DNA of 47,620 bases from CAYSPS01 sp964432975 (GTDB lineage Bacteria; Babelota; Babeliae; Babelales; UBA12409), in contig CAYSPS010000004.1 of NCBI GenBank assembly GCA_964432975.1, positions 1 to 47,620 on the forward strand. Direction: 5' to 3'. The notes under the pieces were generated by a model. That model was not told the DNA's origin. It saw only the letters and a list, made by a program, of their open reading frames with translations, and ran no database searches. Shown here piece by piece: positions 31,843 through 40,798 of the stretch. The position numbers and the translations under genes were made by a program. The stretch's first letter is position 1, and every line of letters begins with the position of its first letter.

Positions 31843-33741
31843 ATGAAAAATTTTTCATGCACATTGTATTTAATTATGTCATTTTTTTGCACAACATGTG
31901 CTAACGTGCCACTTATTCCACGCGAAGTACTTTTTGGTGAACCGACCAAGATATTTTCAACATTATCACCTGATGGTACAAAGCTTGCATACTTAGCGCC
32001 ACACAATGGCGTACTCAATATTTGGATAAAATCAATTAATAAAGATAACGATGCTGTTATTACCGACCGTACTGGGCGCGGTATTCACGATTACCATTGG
32101 ACATATGACAATCAATCGATTATTTATTCTTACGATGTAACCCATGGCGCTGAAGAGCATCACTTGTTTAAAGTTGATATTGCAACCAAAGCTGTTGTCG
32201 ATCTGACGCCCGGCTCAAAATTTATGGCTGGTATGCTTGCATATTACCCATCTTATCCCGATCAAATGCTTATTATGAGCAACAAGCGCGATGCGCGCTA
32301 TTTTGACGTTTACAAACTTAATCTTAATACGTATGAACTCACGCTCGTTGAACAAAATCCTGGAGATATTTCTTCATATATTGCCGCTGTTACTGATGAT
32401 GGTCTGCATGTTCGCGGTGCTATCAAACAAAAGCCTGATGCGTCACGCGAATTTTATGTGCGTGCCAACGAACAAGAACCATGGCGTCTGCTCATCACAT
32501 GGAAATTAGACGACGAATACTCTGGTCCGCTTGGTTTTCATAAAGATGGCCACACGCTGTATCTGGCAGATTCTCGTGGTGCAAATACAACGCAATTGAT
32601 AAAACTTGATCTTGAAACAAACACCAAAACGGTATTGGCACATGATGAGCAATACGACATTCATGGCATTACGACAAACATCCAAACTCATGAACCAATG
32701 TATACATCATTCATGAAAGATCGCCACGAAGTTATCGCGCTTGATCCAAGATATCAAGCAGATTTAGATGCAATACGCAAACTTGATGATGGCGATTTTT
32801 ATATTCATAGCTGGACGCTTGATTATGCGCATTGCATTGTGGATTTTATCAAAGACAATGCGTCACCACGCTGCTATCTGTATGACCGCGCGACAAAAAC
32901 CGGCACATTATTGTTTGACACCAAACCAGAGCTCCAAAATTATCGTTTAGCAAAAATGGAACCCGTAAGCTTTCCATCGCGTGATGGGCTCACGCTTCAT
33001 GGCTATCTCACGTGTCCCGTTGATCAACCACGCACTAACTTACCGCTCGTACTGTTGGTACACGGCGGTCCGTGGGGACGCGATAAATGGGGATTTAATC
33101 AAATCGCCCAACTATTTGCTAATCGCGGCTATGCATGTCTGCAGATTAATTATCGCGGTTCAACCGGCTATGGCAAAAACTTTTTAAACGCAGCCAATAA
33201 AGAGTTTGGTCGTAAAACGCACAATGATCTTATTGATGCGGTCAATTGGGCAATCAACACCGGCATTGCCGACAAAAAACGCATCGCCATTGCAGGGGGC
33301 TCATACGGCGGCTATGCCGCATTATGTGGGGCTGCATTCACGCCTGATGTTTTTTGTTGTGCAATTGATCTTTTTGGTTTTTGTAATCTCGTTACATTAT
33401 TCAAAAATTTACCGCCTCATTGGGAAACAGGCAAAGCTCGCTGGCACAATTGTGTTGGAAATCCAGAAACCGAAGAAGCTCTGCTCAAAGAACGCTCACC
33501 ATTGTTCAGCGCGCACAATATCAAAATTCCACTGTTAGTTATTCAAGGCACCAAAGATATTCGTTGCACACCACAAGAATCACAACAACTTGTCGCCGCA
33601 GCTGCACGCAACAATATTTCATGCGAATATCACGAGGTCGATGAAGGACATGGCTGTTCAAACCCTGCCAATCGCATTAAGTATATCGCAGAATACCCCG
33701 AAAAATTTTTGGCGCGCCATTTAGGCGGTCGTTGTCAGTAA
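31843..33741 (+). CDS. Exported S9-family (prolyl oligopeptidase-like) serine peptidase
   Basis: The 632-residue product has a signal peptide in residues 1-20 (MKNFSCTLYLIMSFFCTTCA). An N-terminal beta-propeller of WD40-like/TolB type runs to about residue 375 (FSTLSPDGTKLAYLAPHNGV). A C-terminal alpha/beta-hydrolase domain follows, with oxyanion region LLVHGGPWGRDKWGFN, nucleophile Ser487 in GGSYGGYAAL, Asp572 in GTKDIRCTP and His603 in EGHGCSNPANR. This is the S9C-type layout of acylaminoacyl or dipeptidyl peptidases. Export suggests peptide scavenging in the periplasm or outside. No clear Shine-Dalgarno precedes the ATG. Substrate cannot be read from sequence. Confidence 0.92.
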   Translation: MKNFSCTLYLIMSFFCTTCANVPLIPREVLFGEPTKIFSTLSPDGTKLAYLAPHNGVLNIWIKSINKDNDAVITDRTGRGIHDYHWTYDNQSIIYSYDVTHGAEEHHLFKVDIATKAVVDLTPGSKFMAGMLAYYPSYPDQMLIMSNKRDARYFDVYKLNLNTYELTLVEQNPGDISSYIAAVTDDGLHVRGAIKQKPDASREFYVRANEQEPWRLLITWKLDDEYSGPLGFHKDGHTLYLADSRGANTTQLIKLDLETNTKTVLAHDEQYDIHGITTNIQTHEPMYTSFMKDRHEVIALDPRYQADLDAIRKLDDGDFYIHSWTLDYAHCIVDFIKDNASPRCYLYDRATKTGTLLFDTKPELQNYRLAKMEPVSFPSRDGLTLHGYLTCPVDQPRTNLPLVLLVHGGPWGRDKWGFNQIAQLFANRGYACLQINYRGSTGYGKNFLNAANKEFGRKTHNDLIDAVNWAINTGIADKKRIAIAGGSYGGYAALCGAAFTPDVFCCAIDLFGFCNLVTLFKNLPPHWETGKARWHNCVGNPETEEALLKERSPLFSAHNIKIPLLVIQGTKDIRCTPQESQQLVAAAARNNISCEYHEVDEGHGCSNPANRIKYIAEYPEKFLARHLGGRCQ

Positions 33742-33759
33742 TTTTAGAATACATACGTT

Positions 33760-33788
33760 TTGCACAACCGCTGCACCTATGTTAAACT
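33760..33788 (+). promoter_or_regulatory. Putative promoter for the SurA-like lipoprotein gene
   Basis: TTGCAC at 33760-33765 and TAAACT at 33783-33788 are 17 bases apart, 37 bases before the ATG at 33826. This also argues against the longer reading frame that begins at 33760. Confidence 0.5.
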
Positions 33789-33825
33789 GGTGCCAGTTAA
33801 TGGTTTTTATCTAAAAGGATGTCTA

Positions 33826-34821
33826 ATGAAAACGTACGCACGTACGCTGCATGTAGCAGCATTTTCGTTGCTCTTGCTTCTTTCTGGCTGCGCTTGCTTG
33901 AAAAAAGACGGCGAATCAACATCGCCAATCGGAGCAAGTGCTACTGAAGAAGTTCTTGTCAGCATGAATGGCAAACCGGTTTTAACACTCAAAGAGTTCC
34001 AACAATTTATCAACGATGCAATTAGCGCTGATCAGCAAATGCAGATGATGGCGCAATTTATGCCTGATTTTGAAGAGCAAGTCTTTGACCGTGCCAAGGT
34101 TCGCGAACTTGTCATAAATGAATGGGCAAAGCGTACCAATGCAGCCGCAAAAGAAGAATACAGAAAACAACGCGAACAAGCGGAAAAAGCATTAACCATG
34201 ATGCTCAACCAACAGGCATTCCTGCGCGATCATGCAGTACAAGTCAGCGACAGTGAAGCACAAAAATACTACGATGAAAATAAAGATAAGGATCAAAGCT
34301 TGCTGCAATCACCAGAAGGTATTGCTGCCAAAGGTTTGAGCTTCAGCAGCTTGCAAGATGCTCAATCGTTCTTGAGCAAAGTTCAAGAACTCAACAATGA
34401 CATTGAAAAAGCTGCAAAAGAAGTTAAAAAAGATGTTGAAGATCTTGGCGTCGTCAACAAAAATAGCTTTGTAGAAAAATCAGTTAAAGCTAAAATTCTT
34501 GAAGCAAAGAAATTCCCTGCTGTTCTGCCAGTTATCAAAGCGAACGACAAAGAATTCTGGATAGTCAAAGTCCAAAGTCGCGAAACAGCAAAATACCGTC
34601 CATTCGAGCAAGCCAAAGAAGGTATTAAAGAAACACTCAAAGCACGCAAAACTGAAGAAACGGTAGAAAAGCAACTTGCTCAATATCAAAAAGACTACAA
34701 CATTGTTGTCAACAAAACATATTTTGAACGCAAGAAAAAAGAACGCGAAGAACAACAAGCAAAAGCCGAACAAGCACAACAAGCAAAGAAAAACACACAA
34801 CCTGTTAAAAAAGCGGCTTAA
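33826..34821 (+). CDS. SurA/PrsA-like periplasmic folding lipoprotein
   Basis: The 331-residue product has a lipoprotein signal (LHVAAFSLLLLLSGCACLKK, lipobox LSGC). A SurA N-terminal-like chaperone region (VLVSMNGKPVLTLKEFQQFI) follows. The parvulin-like segment (about 140-265) keeps VEDLGVVNK and the late FWIVKVQSRE but lacks the usual catalytic ARHIL pattern. A very charged Lys/Glu/Gln-rich tail (EEQQAKAEQAQQAKKNTQPV) ends the protein. An AAAGGA Shine-Dalgarno precedes 33826. It probably assists folding of outer-membrane or secreted proteins; PPIase activity is doubtful. A strong terminator separates it from the second SurA-like gene. Confidence 0.8.
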   Translation: MKTYARTLHVAAFSLLLLLSGCACLKKDGESTSPIGASATEEVLVSMNGKPVLTLKEFQQFINDAISADQQMQMMAQFMPDFEEQVFDRAKVRELVINEWAKRTNAAAKEEYRKQREQAEKALTMMLNQQAFLRDHAVQVSDSEAQKYYDENKDKDQSLLQSPEGIAAKGLSFSSLQDAQSFLSKVQELNNDIEKAAKEVKKDVEDLGVVNKNSFVEKSVKAKILEAKKFPAVLPVIKANDKEFWIVKVQSRETAKYRPFEQAKEGIKETLKARKTEETVEKQLAQYQKDYNIVVNKTYFERKKKEREEQQAKAEQAQQAKKNTQPVKKAA

Positions 34822-34837
34822 TAACTTTTAAAAAAAT

Positions 34838-34875
34838 AAAGCGGAGGCGATTAGTTACCGCCTCCGCTTTTTCTT
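34838..34875 (+). terminator. Strong rho-independent terminator
   Basis: A 12-bp perfect stem (AAAGCGGAGGCG / CGCCTCCGCTTT) with a 9-base loop is followed by TTTTTCTT. It lies 17 bases after the lipoprotein gene and immediately before the next gene, which therefore either has reduced read-through expression or is transcribed from within this region. Confidence 0.9.
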
Positions 34876-34880
34876 AAAAC

Positions 34881-35747
34881 ATGAAAAAATATTTTGTGCT
34901 TTTTTTACTTTCAAGCACCGCTCTCATCAAATGTACAACAGACAATGATGGTGACATTGTCATCGATGAAATTAAAGCAATAGTACAAGATGCCGCGCAA
35001 ACAAAAGTTATAACCGCATCTGACGTTACACGTCGTGATTTTGATGGTGCTACACACAATGTACAAGATTTAGTCACAGAAACCGCCAAAGATCTCCGTG
35101 CTGGACGCTTAGGCGTATCAATTGAAACCGAAGATGTCGACCGCTACTTACGCGCCATGGCCAATGAAGACACTGATATGTCTAAAGAAGCATTGACCAA
35201 AATGGCGCTCGAGCATGGCTATGAAACACTTGATGAATTTTATGATGATCTCAAGCGCTTATACCGCGCCAACACAACTATGGATCAAGAAATAAAATCA
35301 CAATTAGCGGTCAGCGAACAAGAAGCTCGTACTTATTATAACGCGCATCCGCAACATAAAGATAAGGTGTACTATTTACAAACGACGCTCATACCATTTT
35401 CCGACCACATGAGCAAAGAAGAACTCAAAAAAACTTTGGAGGATCCGGAAAAACGTGCATCGGCTGCAACGATCGATTGGCAAGCCCCCTTTGATATTAC
35501 TGAAAATGAACTCGCCCAAGACAAAAGCTTTATCAAAACAATGCACATTGGTGACGTGCATGTAGTTGAAACCGAAAATGGCTTTATGCTGTATAAGCTC
35601 AAAAATCTTATCGATAAACATCTGGTATCATTTGAAGAACGTCGCAAAGATATCATAAAGACATTACGTGAAGAAAAATTTACACAAGCGTACCAAAAAT
35701 ATAACAATCAAGTTTTGGCTGACGCAAGCGTCACGTACTGTCCGTAG
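34881..35747 (+). CDS. Second SurA-like periplasmic folding factor
   Basis: The 288-residue product has a signal peptide (MKKYFVLFLLSSTALIKC, ending in a cysteine that is not a clear lipobox). A SurA-N domain follows: DGDIVIDEIKAIVQDAAQTK, VITASDVTRRDFD, and the helical LGVSIETEDVDRYLRAMANE to YETLDEFYDDLKRLY. A parvulin-like domain at about 155-250 keeps FMLYKLKNLIDK but lacks the ARHIL catalytic strand. The order matches SurA. The 3' end overlaps the convergent sbcD-like gene by 17 bases. A strong terminator stands 6 bases before its ATG, so its own transcription start is unclear; no good promoter is visible between. Confidence 0.78.
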   Translation: MKKYFVLFLLSSTALIKCTTDNDGDIVIDEIKAIVQDAAQTKVITASDVTRRDFDGATHNVQDLVTETAKDLRAGRLGVSIETEDVDRYLRAMANEDTDMSKEALTKMALEHGYETLDEFYDDLKRLYRANTTMDQEIKSQLAVSEQEARTYYNAHPQHKDKVYYLQTTLIPFSDHMSKEELKKTLEDPEKRASAATIDWQAPFDITENELAQDKSFIKTMHIGDVHVVETENGFMLYKLKNLIDKHLVSFEERRKDIIKTLREEKFTQAYQKYNNQVLADASVTYCP

Positions 35748-36984
35748 ATTTTTCAGGAGTACGCTCACGCTCTTCAGATACGTGTAAAAGTTCCAATGTT
35801 TTTTCTGTAAGACGCTGCGCATCTTTTTGCAATTCAGGTTTTTGATCAAAATAAGCACGCACAAGCGCATCGCTCGACATTTCTAAATGCACCGACGTCC
35901 GACGCTCCCGCATTGGCGTTGGGCGTATGGGAATGATTCCCACAATATGATGCGCGTTGGCACACGCCTGGTGCACCAACGTACTGTTAACTGCATCTTG
36001 TTCATTGTGCGGCACATGATATACAATTTTAACGATCGCACCCGTTATCTTATGCGCTTCAATGCGACGGATAATTTGTTGCGTTTGATCTTCATCAGCA
36101 CGCAATGTAACATCAATTTGCGCAAACGGCCGTGTCGGGGTTACAATACGCTGAATTTGTACGTTGCCTTTTTTTTCTAAACTCACGAGGCAAAATCCTT
36201 TTTCTTCATCACGTTCAGAAAAATCGATTCGCTCAAGGGAACCGGCATATACCATGGGAATCGCAGAGGAACTGATCTGTTGATAACGATGAATGTGCCC
36301 AAGCGCGCAATAATCAAACGGTTCGCACGCGAGTTGTGATGGCAATAAAATCACATCAGAACCAGATAATGCACGTTTTTCTGAACCAGAAAAAATTGCT
36401 TCGCTTACGCTCACATGTCCAGCAAGTATCGCGGGAATTTCTTTGTCTAGCTCACGTGCAAAATCACGCACAATATTGCCAACCGCTTGTGATATATAGT
36501 CTTGCACACCTGCGGTTGCACATAGCACCTGCGCATTCAGCGCCAGATTACTTCGCGTTGGCCATGGCAAGCCAATAATATTTACTGGCCCATGCACAGT
36601 GATAAGCTGCAAAATTTTTGGTTGAGAAATGACATAAAATCCATCAACAGGAAGCGCGGCAAACACATCTAATGCATGAGCACGGCCAAAACTCACCGGA
36701 TGGTCGTGATTGCCCACAACAATTACTACAGGGATATGTGCATGATACAAACGCATGAATGCTTGAAACAAAAATTTCTGGTGCGTCGGTGTGGGATATG
36801 CAGTTTTGTATGCATCGCCACAAAATAAAAAAAAATCGACATGCTCAGCAATGGCCGTATCGATACAAAAATTAAGAGCGACATTAAAATCTAACAAACG
36901 CGTATGCACCCCGGTGTGCGCATCAATGTGCCCATAATTTTCAATGCCCAAGTGAATGTCAGCGGTATGAATAAAGCGAACCAT
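35731..36984 (-). CDS. sbcD: SbcD/Mre11-type DNA repair exonuclease
   Basis: The 417-residue metallophosphoesterase has the five motifs of the Mre11/SbcD nucleases: FIHTADIHLG, FLFCGDAYKT (D of motif II kept), VIVVGNHDHP, ILAGHVSVSEAI and YCALGHIHRYQQI. A C-terminal capping region with DALVRAYFDQKPELQ follows. SbcD normally pairs with the SMC-like ATPase SbcC; no sbcC gene is beside it here. It starts 6 bases after glmU on the same strand, so both may share a transcript, and overlaps the convergent SurA-like gene at its 3' end. The family is firm; complex partner is unseen. Confidence 0.9.
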   Translation of the reverse strand: MVRFIHTADIHLGIENYGHIDAHTGVHTRLLDFNVALNFCIDTAIAEHVDFFLFCGDAYKTAYPTPTHQKFLFQAFMRLYHAHIPVVIVVGNHDHPVSFGRAHALDVFAALPVDGFYVISQPKILQLITVHGPVNIIGLPWPTRSNLALNAQVLCATAGVQDYISQAVGNIVRDFARELDKEIPAILAGHVSVSEAIFSGSEKRALSGSDVILLPSQLACEPFDYCALGHIHRYQQISSSAIPMVYAGSLERIDFSERDEEKGFCLVSLEKKGNVQIQRIVTPTRPFAQIDVTLRADEDQTQQIIRRIEAHKITGAIVKIVYHVPHNEQDAVNSTLVHQACANAHHIVGIIPIRPTPMRERRTSVHLEMSSDALVRAYFDQKPELQKDAQRLTEKTLELLHVSEERERTPEKSTDST

Positions 36985-36990
36985 GCTAGC

Positions 36991-38151
36991 TTAAAGACTC
37001 TCACTCTGCGCGAGCGAACTTGCAGCAATTATCTGACTTTCATCAATAATACGTGCAGGATTTACCGATGCTTCAACAACACACCGCTCAACATGGCTAA
37101 AACTTGCAATGGTCGCCTGCGCCTTAACAACGCTATGGTGATTAATAACGACAAACGGCTGCAGTGTACATGATGGCTCAAGAATGCTATCAGAAATTGA
37201 TGCATGTGATGAAATCACACAATTATCACCAATCACTGCATTGCGCAAAGTAACAAATGGTCCAATGTGTACATTTTGACCAATACTTGTTGCGCCAAAT
37301 AATTGTACACCGCACCCAACGGTTGTACCTGCGCCAATATGCACGAGAGCATCAACATGGACATTGTGTGCCGCTGAAAAACGTACCCCATTTGCCATAA
37401 AGCGCTCAATTGCCTCAGAACGCTTAATATGTTCTGCTACCCATAGTTCACGCAATGTGTTCACACCGCGCACTTTGTCAAACGGTGCTTCTACCGTGTT
37501 GACGCGCAAACCTTTTTCACTGGCAATCTCTGCTAATGTCGTTAAATAAAATTCGCCGCTTGAATGATGCCGCGGCAAATTATCAATCACATCTTGCAAA
37601 AAAGCACGATTAAAAATATAAATTCCACCGTTAATTGAAAAAGCATCATGTGGCAGTTGTGGCAAATGGCGTTCTTCAACAATTTTTACAAACATGTCAT
37701 GCGTAATTACAATGCCATACCCACGCACCGATGGATCAATATTTGTCGCAACAATAAATGACATCGCTGCATTGGTTTGCACATGTTTTTCAATCAAATC
37801 TTGCAACATCTCACGAGTCAGCAATGGTGCATCACCATTGAGTACCAAAATATGATCTGCCGTCCATTGATTTTTAGTGCATTGCAGAGCATGACCAGTC
37901 CCAAGCTGTTCTTGTTGGTGAACAAAAGAAAAATTATCGCCGGGATGATATTGGGCAACCGCTGCTTGCACTAATTCACGTTTATGCCCGACAACAATAA
38001 TGGTCGGGATGCGCAGCGCAGCCAAAAGCTCTGTGGTGTAGATCAACATCTGTTTACCACACAATGGCTCAACCAGTTTTGAACGATCATTATTAAACCG
38101 TGACGATCTTCCAGCCGCCAAAATGACGGCTTGTACATGCGCACTGCTCAT
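36991..38151 (-). CDS. glmU: GlmU-like UDP-GlcNAc pyrophosphorylase with shortened left-handed beta-helix
   Basis: The 386-residue product has an N-terminal uridylyltransferase domain (about 1-230) with VQAVILAAGRSSRFNNDRSK, QQEQLGTGHALQ and LVLNGDAPLLT, as in GlmU. The linker FDKVRGVNTLRELWVAEHIK and a hexapeptide-repeat beta-helix follow (VHIGAGTTVGCGVQLFGATS, NVHIGPFVTLRNAVIGDNCV). E. coli GlmU has 456 residues; the region with the acetyltransferase catalytic histidine and acetyl-CoA site is missing here, and the C terminus ends in a variable tail. It could therefore do only UDP-GlcNAc formation, or another sugar nucleotide step, and acetylation would need another enzyme. A hairpin terminator lies upstream, ending the previous gene. 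Confidence 0.82.
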   Translation of the reverse strand: MSSAHVQAVILAAGRSSRFNNDRSKLVEPLCGKQMLIYTTELLAALRIPTIIVVGHKRELVQAAVAQYHPGDNFSFVHQQEQLGTGHALQCTKNQWTADHILVLNGDAPLLTREMLQDLIEKHVQTNAAMSFIVATNIDPSVRGYGIVITHDMFVKIVEERHLPQLPHDAFSINGGIYIFNRAFLQDVIDNLPRHHSSGEFYLTTLAEIASEKGLRVNTVEAPFDKVRGVNTLRELWVAEHIKRSEAIERFMANGVRFSAAHNVHVDALVHIGAGTTVGCGVQLFGATSIGQNVHIGPFVTLRNAVIGDNCVISSHASISDSILEPSCTLQPFVVINHHSVVKAQATIASFSHVERCVVEASVNPARIIDESQIIAASSLAQSESL

Positions 38152-38193
38152 TTCACATTCCCTGTTTTAATTTCAAGTACCCGGTATAAGATA

Positions 38194-38229
38194 GCAAAAA
38201 AAGAGAGGGGAAACGAATACCCCTCTCTG
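38194..38229 (-). terminator. Rho-independent terminator for the 38254 gene
   Basis: Read on the minus strand, a 9-bp perfect stem AGAGAGGGG / CCCCTCTCT with a 9-base loop is followed by TTTTTTT. It lies 25 bases after the stop of the exported gene at 38254-39246 and before glmU. Confidence 0.9.
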
Positions 38230-38253
38230 ATTTTAGCATAAATGTGTTCTGAG

Positions 38254-39246
38254 TTATATTTTTTCTGGCAGTACCAAACTATCTGACGCGGCAAAAATAT
38301 CGCGCAGATTTTGTGCTGAACTTCCAGAACCTTCTCGTCTAATTTCCCGTTCAAGCTCGGCGCGGATTGCCGCGTACACATTTTTTATATTCTTACGCAC
38401 AGCTTTATACTGCTCCCGTGCGCGTTGTAAATCAGCGCGTAATTGATCATCTTCAGACATTGTTGCCAATTCAACAAGTGCATGCGCGTCTTGCTGCTGT
38501 TTTATGTTGACATAATATTTACGCAAACTCGTCAAAAACATACACAACGGCTCAATGAACGGCACAAGTTGCTCATTAACGCCCTGCACATAACTTCGAA
38601 TAAACTCAGTTTTATCAGCCAATGTATGGGGGGCTACTGGTTCCAGAGAAAAATCTGCCCCATCAAAATCAAAACTAACCAATGGATTTTGATGAGCACG
38701 CAATGTACGTAGATTCATAGTAACACGCTGCAAGATTGCTTGATGGTTTGCACATAAAATCTCATTTTTGCCAATACACAATGCTGCATTAAAAGAAGGA
38801 TTTTGTCCAAATCGTTCAAAAAGCGGACGAATATGGCATTCAAAGCGTCTCGATCGCTCACAAGCTGAACAACTTGTACGCGCCAAAGCACCGGCAAAGT
38901 CAAGTAACTGCGACAGTTCCTCAGCCTCTTCTAACCCAAACATATCACGCAGTGTCCATCGCGAATTTTGTCGGTCATAGCTTAAATTTATATTCGTTGA
39001 CATATGCGCCATTACCCGTTCACACTCGGCCAATTTCACGCTGGCCTGGCACAGCTCGTGGCAATCATGTGCAACTGAATGCATACGCTTGAGCAAACTT
39101 GCACAAAATTGTAATCGCGCACGATATTCTGCCGGACTTATACTCTCCGGCTCAAAACCGCGCATAACATGAGCGGCAGTCTCGCGAGTTTCCATACCAT
39201 ATGCTAACAATGGCAAAAACAAGAATACAGATAACTGTTTTAACAT
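38254..39246 (-). CDS. Exported helical protein of unknown function
   Basis: The 330-residue product has a signal peptide (MLKQLSVFLFLPLLAYGMET, cleavage near 17). The mature part is alpha-helical with several cysteine pairs (CHELCQ, CSACER) that could form disulfides or bind metal, and a long charged helix near the end (RREQ-type, AIRAELEREIRREGSGSSAQ). No family was recognised. A clear terminator follows it. It resembles in style the unknown exported protein at 14308: helical, secreted, no known motif. A host-facing or periplasmic role is possible but not shown. Confidence 0.65.
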   Translation of the reverse strand: MLKQLSVFLFLPLLAYGMETRETAAHVMRGFEPESISPAEYRARLQFCASLLKRMHSVAHDCHELCQASVKLAECERVMAHMSTNINLSYDRQNSRWTLRDMFGLEEAEELSQLLDFAGALARTSCSACERSRRFECHIRPLFERFGQNPSFNAALCIGKNEILCANHQAILQRVTMNLRTLRAHQNPLVSFDFDGADFSLEPVAPHTLADKTEFIRSYVQGVNEQLVPFIEPLCMFLTSLRKYYVNIKQQQDAHALVELATMSEDDQLRADLQRAREQYKAVRKNIKNVYAAIRAELEREIRREGSGSSAQNLRDIFAASDSLVLPEKI

Positions 39247-39423
39247 AACTTTCCCTCTAAGATCATTGTGTTTATTAATATTAATACCATATTCTATAAC
39301 GATGTTATTGTCAAATATGATTTATTATAAACAGCAAAGACACACCCCGTCACATGTGCAGCAAACACTTTCAAAAACTATGAATTGCGCTATGCTAAAG
39401 CTGTTTAAACATCGATTTTCAGG

Positions 39424-39517
39424 GGAGAGATGGCTGAGTGGTCGAAAGCGGCCGCCTCGAAAGCGGTTGTCCCGTTGCAAAATGGGACCGTGGGTTCGAA
39501 TCCCACTCTCTCCTCCA
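39424..39517 (+). tRNA. tRNA-Ser (anticodon CGA) with unusual U73
   Basis: Acceptor stem GGAGAGA/TCTCTCC, anticodon stem-loop GCCGC-CTCGAAA-GCGGT with CGA, long variable arm GTCCCGTTGCAAAATGGGAC, T loop GGGTTCGAATCCC and encoded CCA. The discriminator base is T, where serine tRNAs normally have G; the tRNA-Ser at 15790 has G. The overlapping open frame that continues into the next gene is not coding here. Confidence 0.93.
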
Positions 39518-39541
39518 GGTAAAAACTGCGAGGCATTGTAC

Positions 39542-40792
39542 ATGACTCATTACATGCGAGCACTTGGCGTACTAAGCGTTATCCTCTGCATGAGCGTGCG
39601 CGCGTACTTAGACAATCCAATTTTTTTCCCGTTTGATGATCACATCACGTGGCGCACTCGGCAAAAACCCTCATGCACCAATCTCAATTTATTTTTCATG
39701 ACATCAGATAAGGGACGCAATGAACACGGCGACAACATTTGGCTACCCGCGCTCGGCGGCGTTTATGATGTTGCAAAAATCAACACCGCACTTAATACCG
39801 TTGGCATCACCAACCCTTATTACCCTTCTGAATGGATCGTTATTGAAATACCCTATCAAAGCTTTGGTACCGTTCGTTCAATCGGTATTGAAGGCTGGCT
39901 TGAATATGCAATAACCAATCACTTTTCGCTTGGTGTTGACAGCGCCCTTATGCATGTGACAAGCCGCCGCGCCGAATCAATTACCGAAGATGCGTTACGC
40001 AATTTATCAATTAATCGCAGTCCAGACAACACATTCACCGGACGCGAACGTACGCTTGAAGTCGCTCGTTTAAACGCACATAATCTTTTGGGTGTCGCAA
40101 GTCAACAATGGCAAGAAACGGGCTTAAGTGATACCGAATTATACCTTCGCGCTGGTATCATCAATGACTACACCTGGAAAGTCAAGCAATACGATCTTTC
40201 ACTTACTCTCGGAGGCATTTTCCCTACTGGACAGTTGCTTGCATTAAACAATGCTGCTTCAATTCCCTTTGGTGGCAATGGGCACTGGGGCATATTTCTT
40301 AAGGGAGATGCAAATTTCGAGTTAACCGATGATATCTTTGCTGGCTTTTGGCTTTATGGATCAAAACGTTTCACAAAAACATATCCTATGCGTTTGCCTG
40401 TTGCGCAAGAACCTTTGCAGTTTGGTGCATTAATCGCCAACACACGCGTACAACCGGGCTGGCTCATTGCACTCTCACCGTATGTAATCATCGATGACAT
40501 TCAAGACGGTTTTGGCGCCTATGGTGCTTATACCTTTATTCATCATTTCTGTTCGCAATACACCTGCTTTGGCACAACATACACGCCAAATTTTGCACGC
40601 ATGTTAGATGCGTCTATTTGGACAAATGAATTTTTCACCCTTGGCATCGATTATGATTCAACTAAAGCGCCACTCATTCGCGAATATGGCCATCGCGTGT
40701 TTCTTGATCTTGTAATTCCAACAAATCTTTTTGATGCAAAACGTGTCAGTAAAACATATCGTTTAAGCCTAGGTGTAGAATTTCACTTTTAA
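39542..40792 (+). CDS. Predicted outer-membrane beta-barrel protein
   Basis: The 416-residue product has a signal peptide (MRALGVLSVILCMSVRAYLD within the first 25 residues). Alternating amphipathic strands follow (SIGIEGWLEYAITNHFSLGV, YDLSLTLGGIFPTGQLLALN, DANFELTDDIFAGFWLYGSK, FTLGIDYDSTKAP), ending in RLSLGVEFHF. A final aromatic residue and such strands are the hallmarks of outer-membrane barrels inserted by BamA. No porin family was recognised. The ATG at 39542 (or 39554) lies just after tRNA-Ser. mreB follows after 6 bases, so the two may share a transcript. Confidence 0.72.
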   Translation: MTHYMRALGVLSVILCMSVRAYLDNPIFFPFDDHITWRTRQKPSCTNLNLFFMTSDKGRNEHGDNIWLPALGGVYDVAKINTALNTVGITNPYYPSEWIVIEIPYQSFGTVRSIGIEGWLEYAITNHFSLGVDSALMHVTSRRAESITEDALRNLSINRSPDNTFTGRERTLEVARLNAHNLLGVASQQWQETGLSDTELYLRAGIINDYTWKVKQYDLSLTLGGIFPTGQLLALNNAASIPFGGNGHWGIFLKGDANFELTDDIFAGFWLYGSKRFTKTYPMRLPVAQEPLQFGALIANTRVQPGWLIALSPYVIIDDIQDGFGAYGAYTFIHHFCSQYTCFGTTYTPNFARMLDASIWTNEFFTLGIDYDSTKAPLIREYGHRVFLDLVIPTNLFDAKRVSKTYRLSLGVEFHF

Positions 40793-40798
40793 CGTTAA

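Noticed and set aside
39266..39541. N-terminal extension of the beta-barrel gene
   Set aside because: It covers tRNA-Ser; the signal peptide begins only at 39542.
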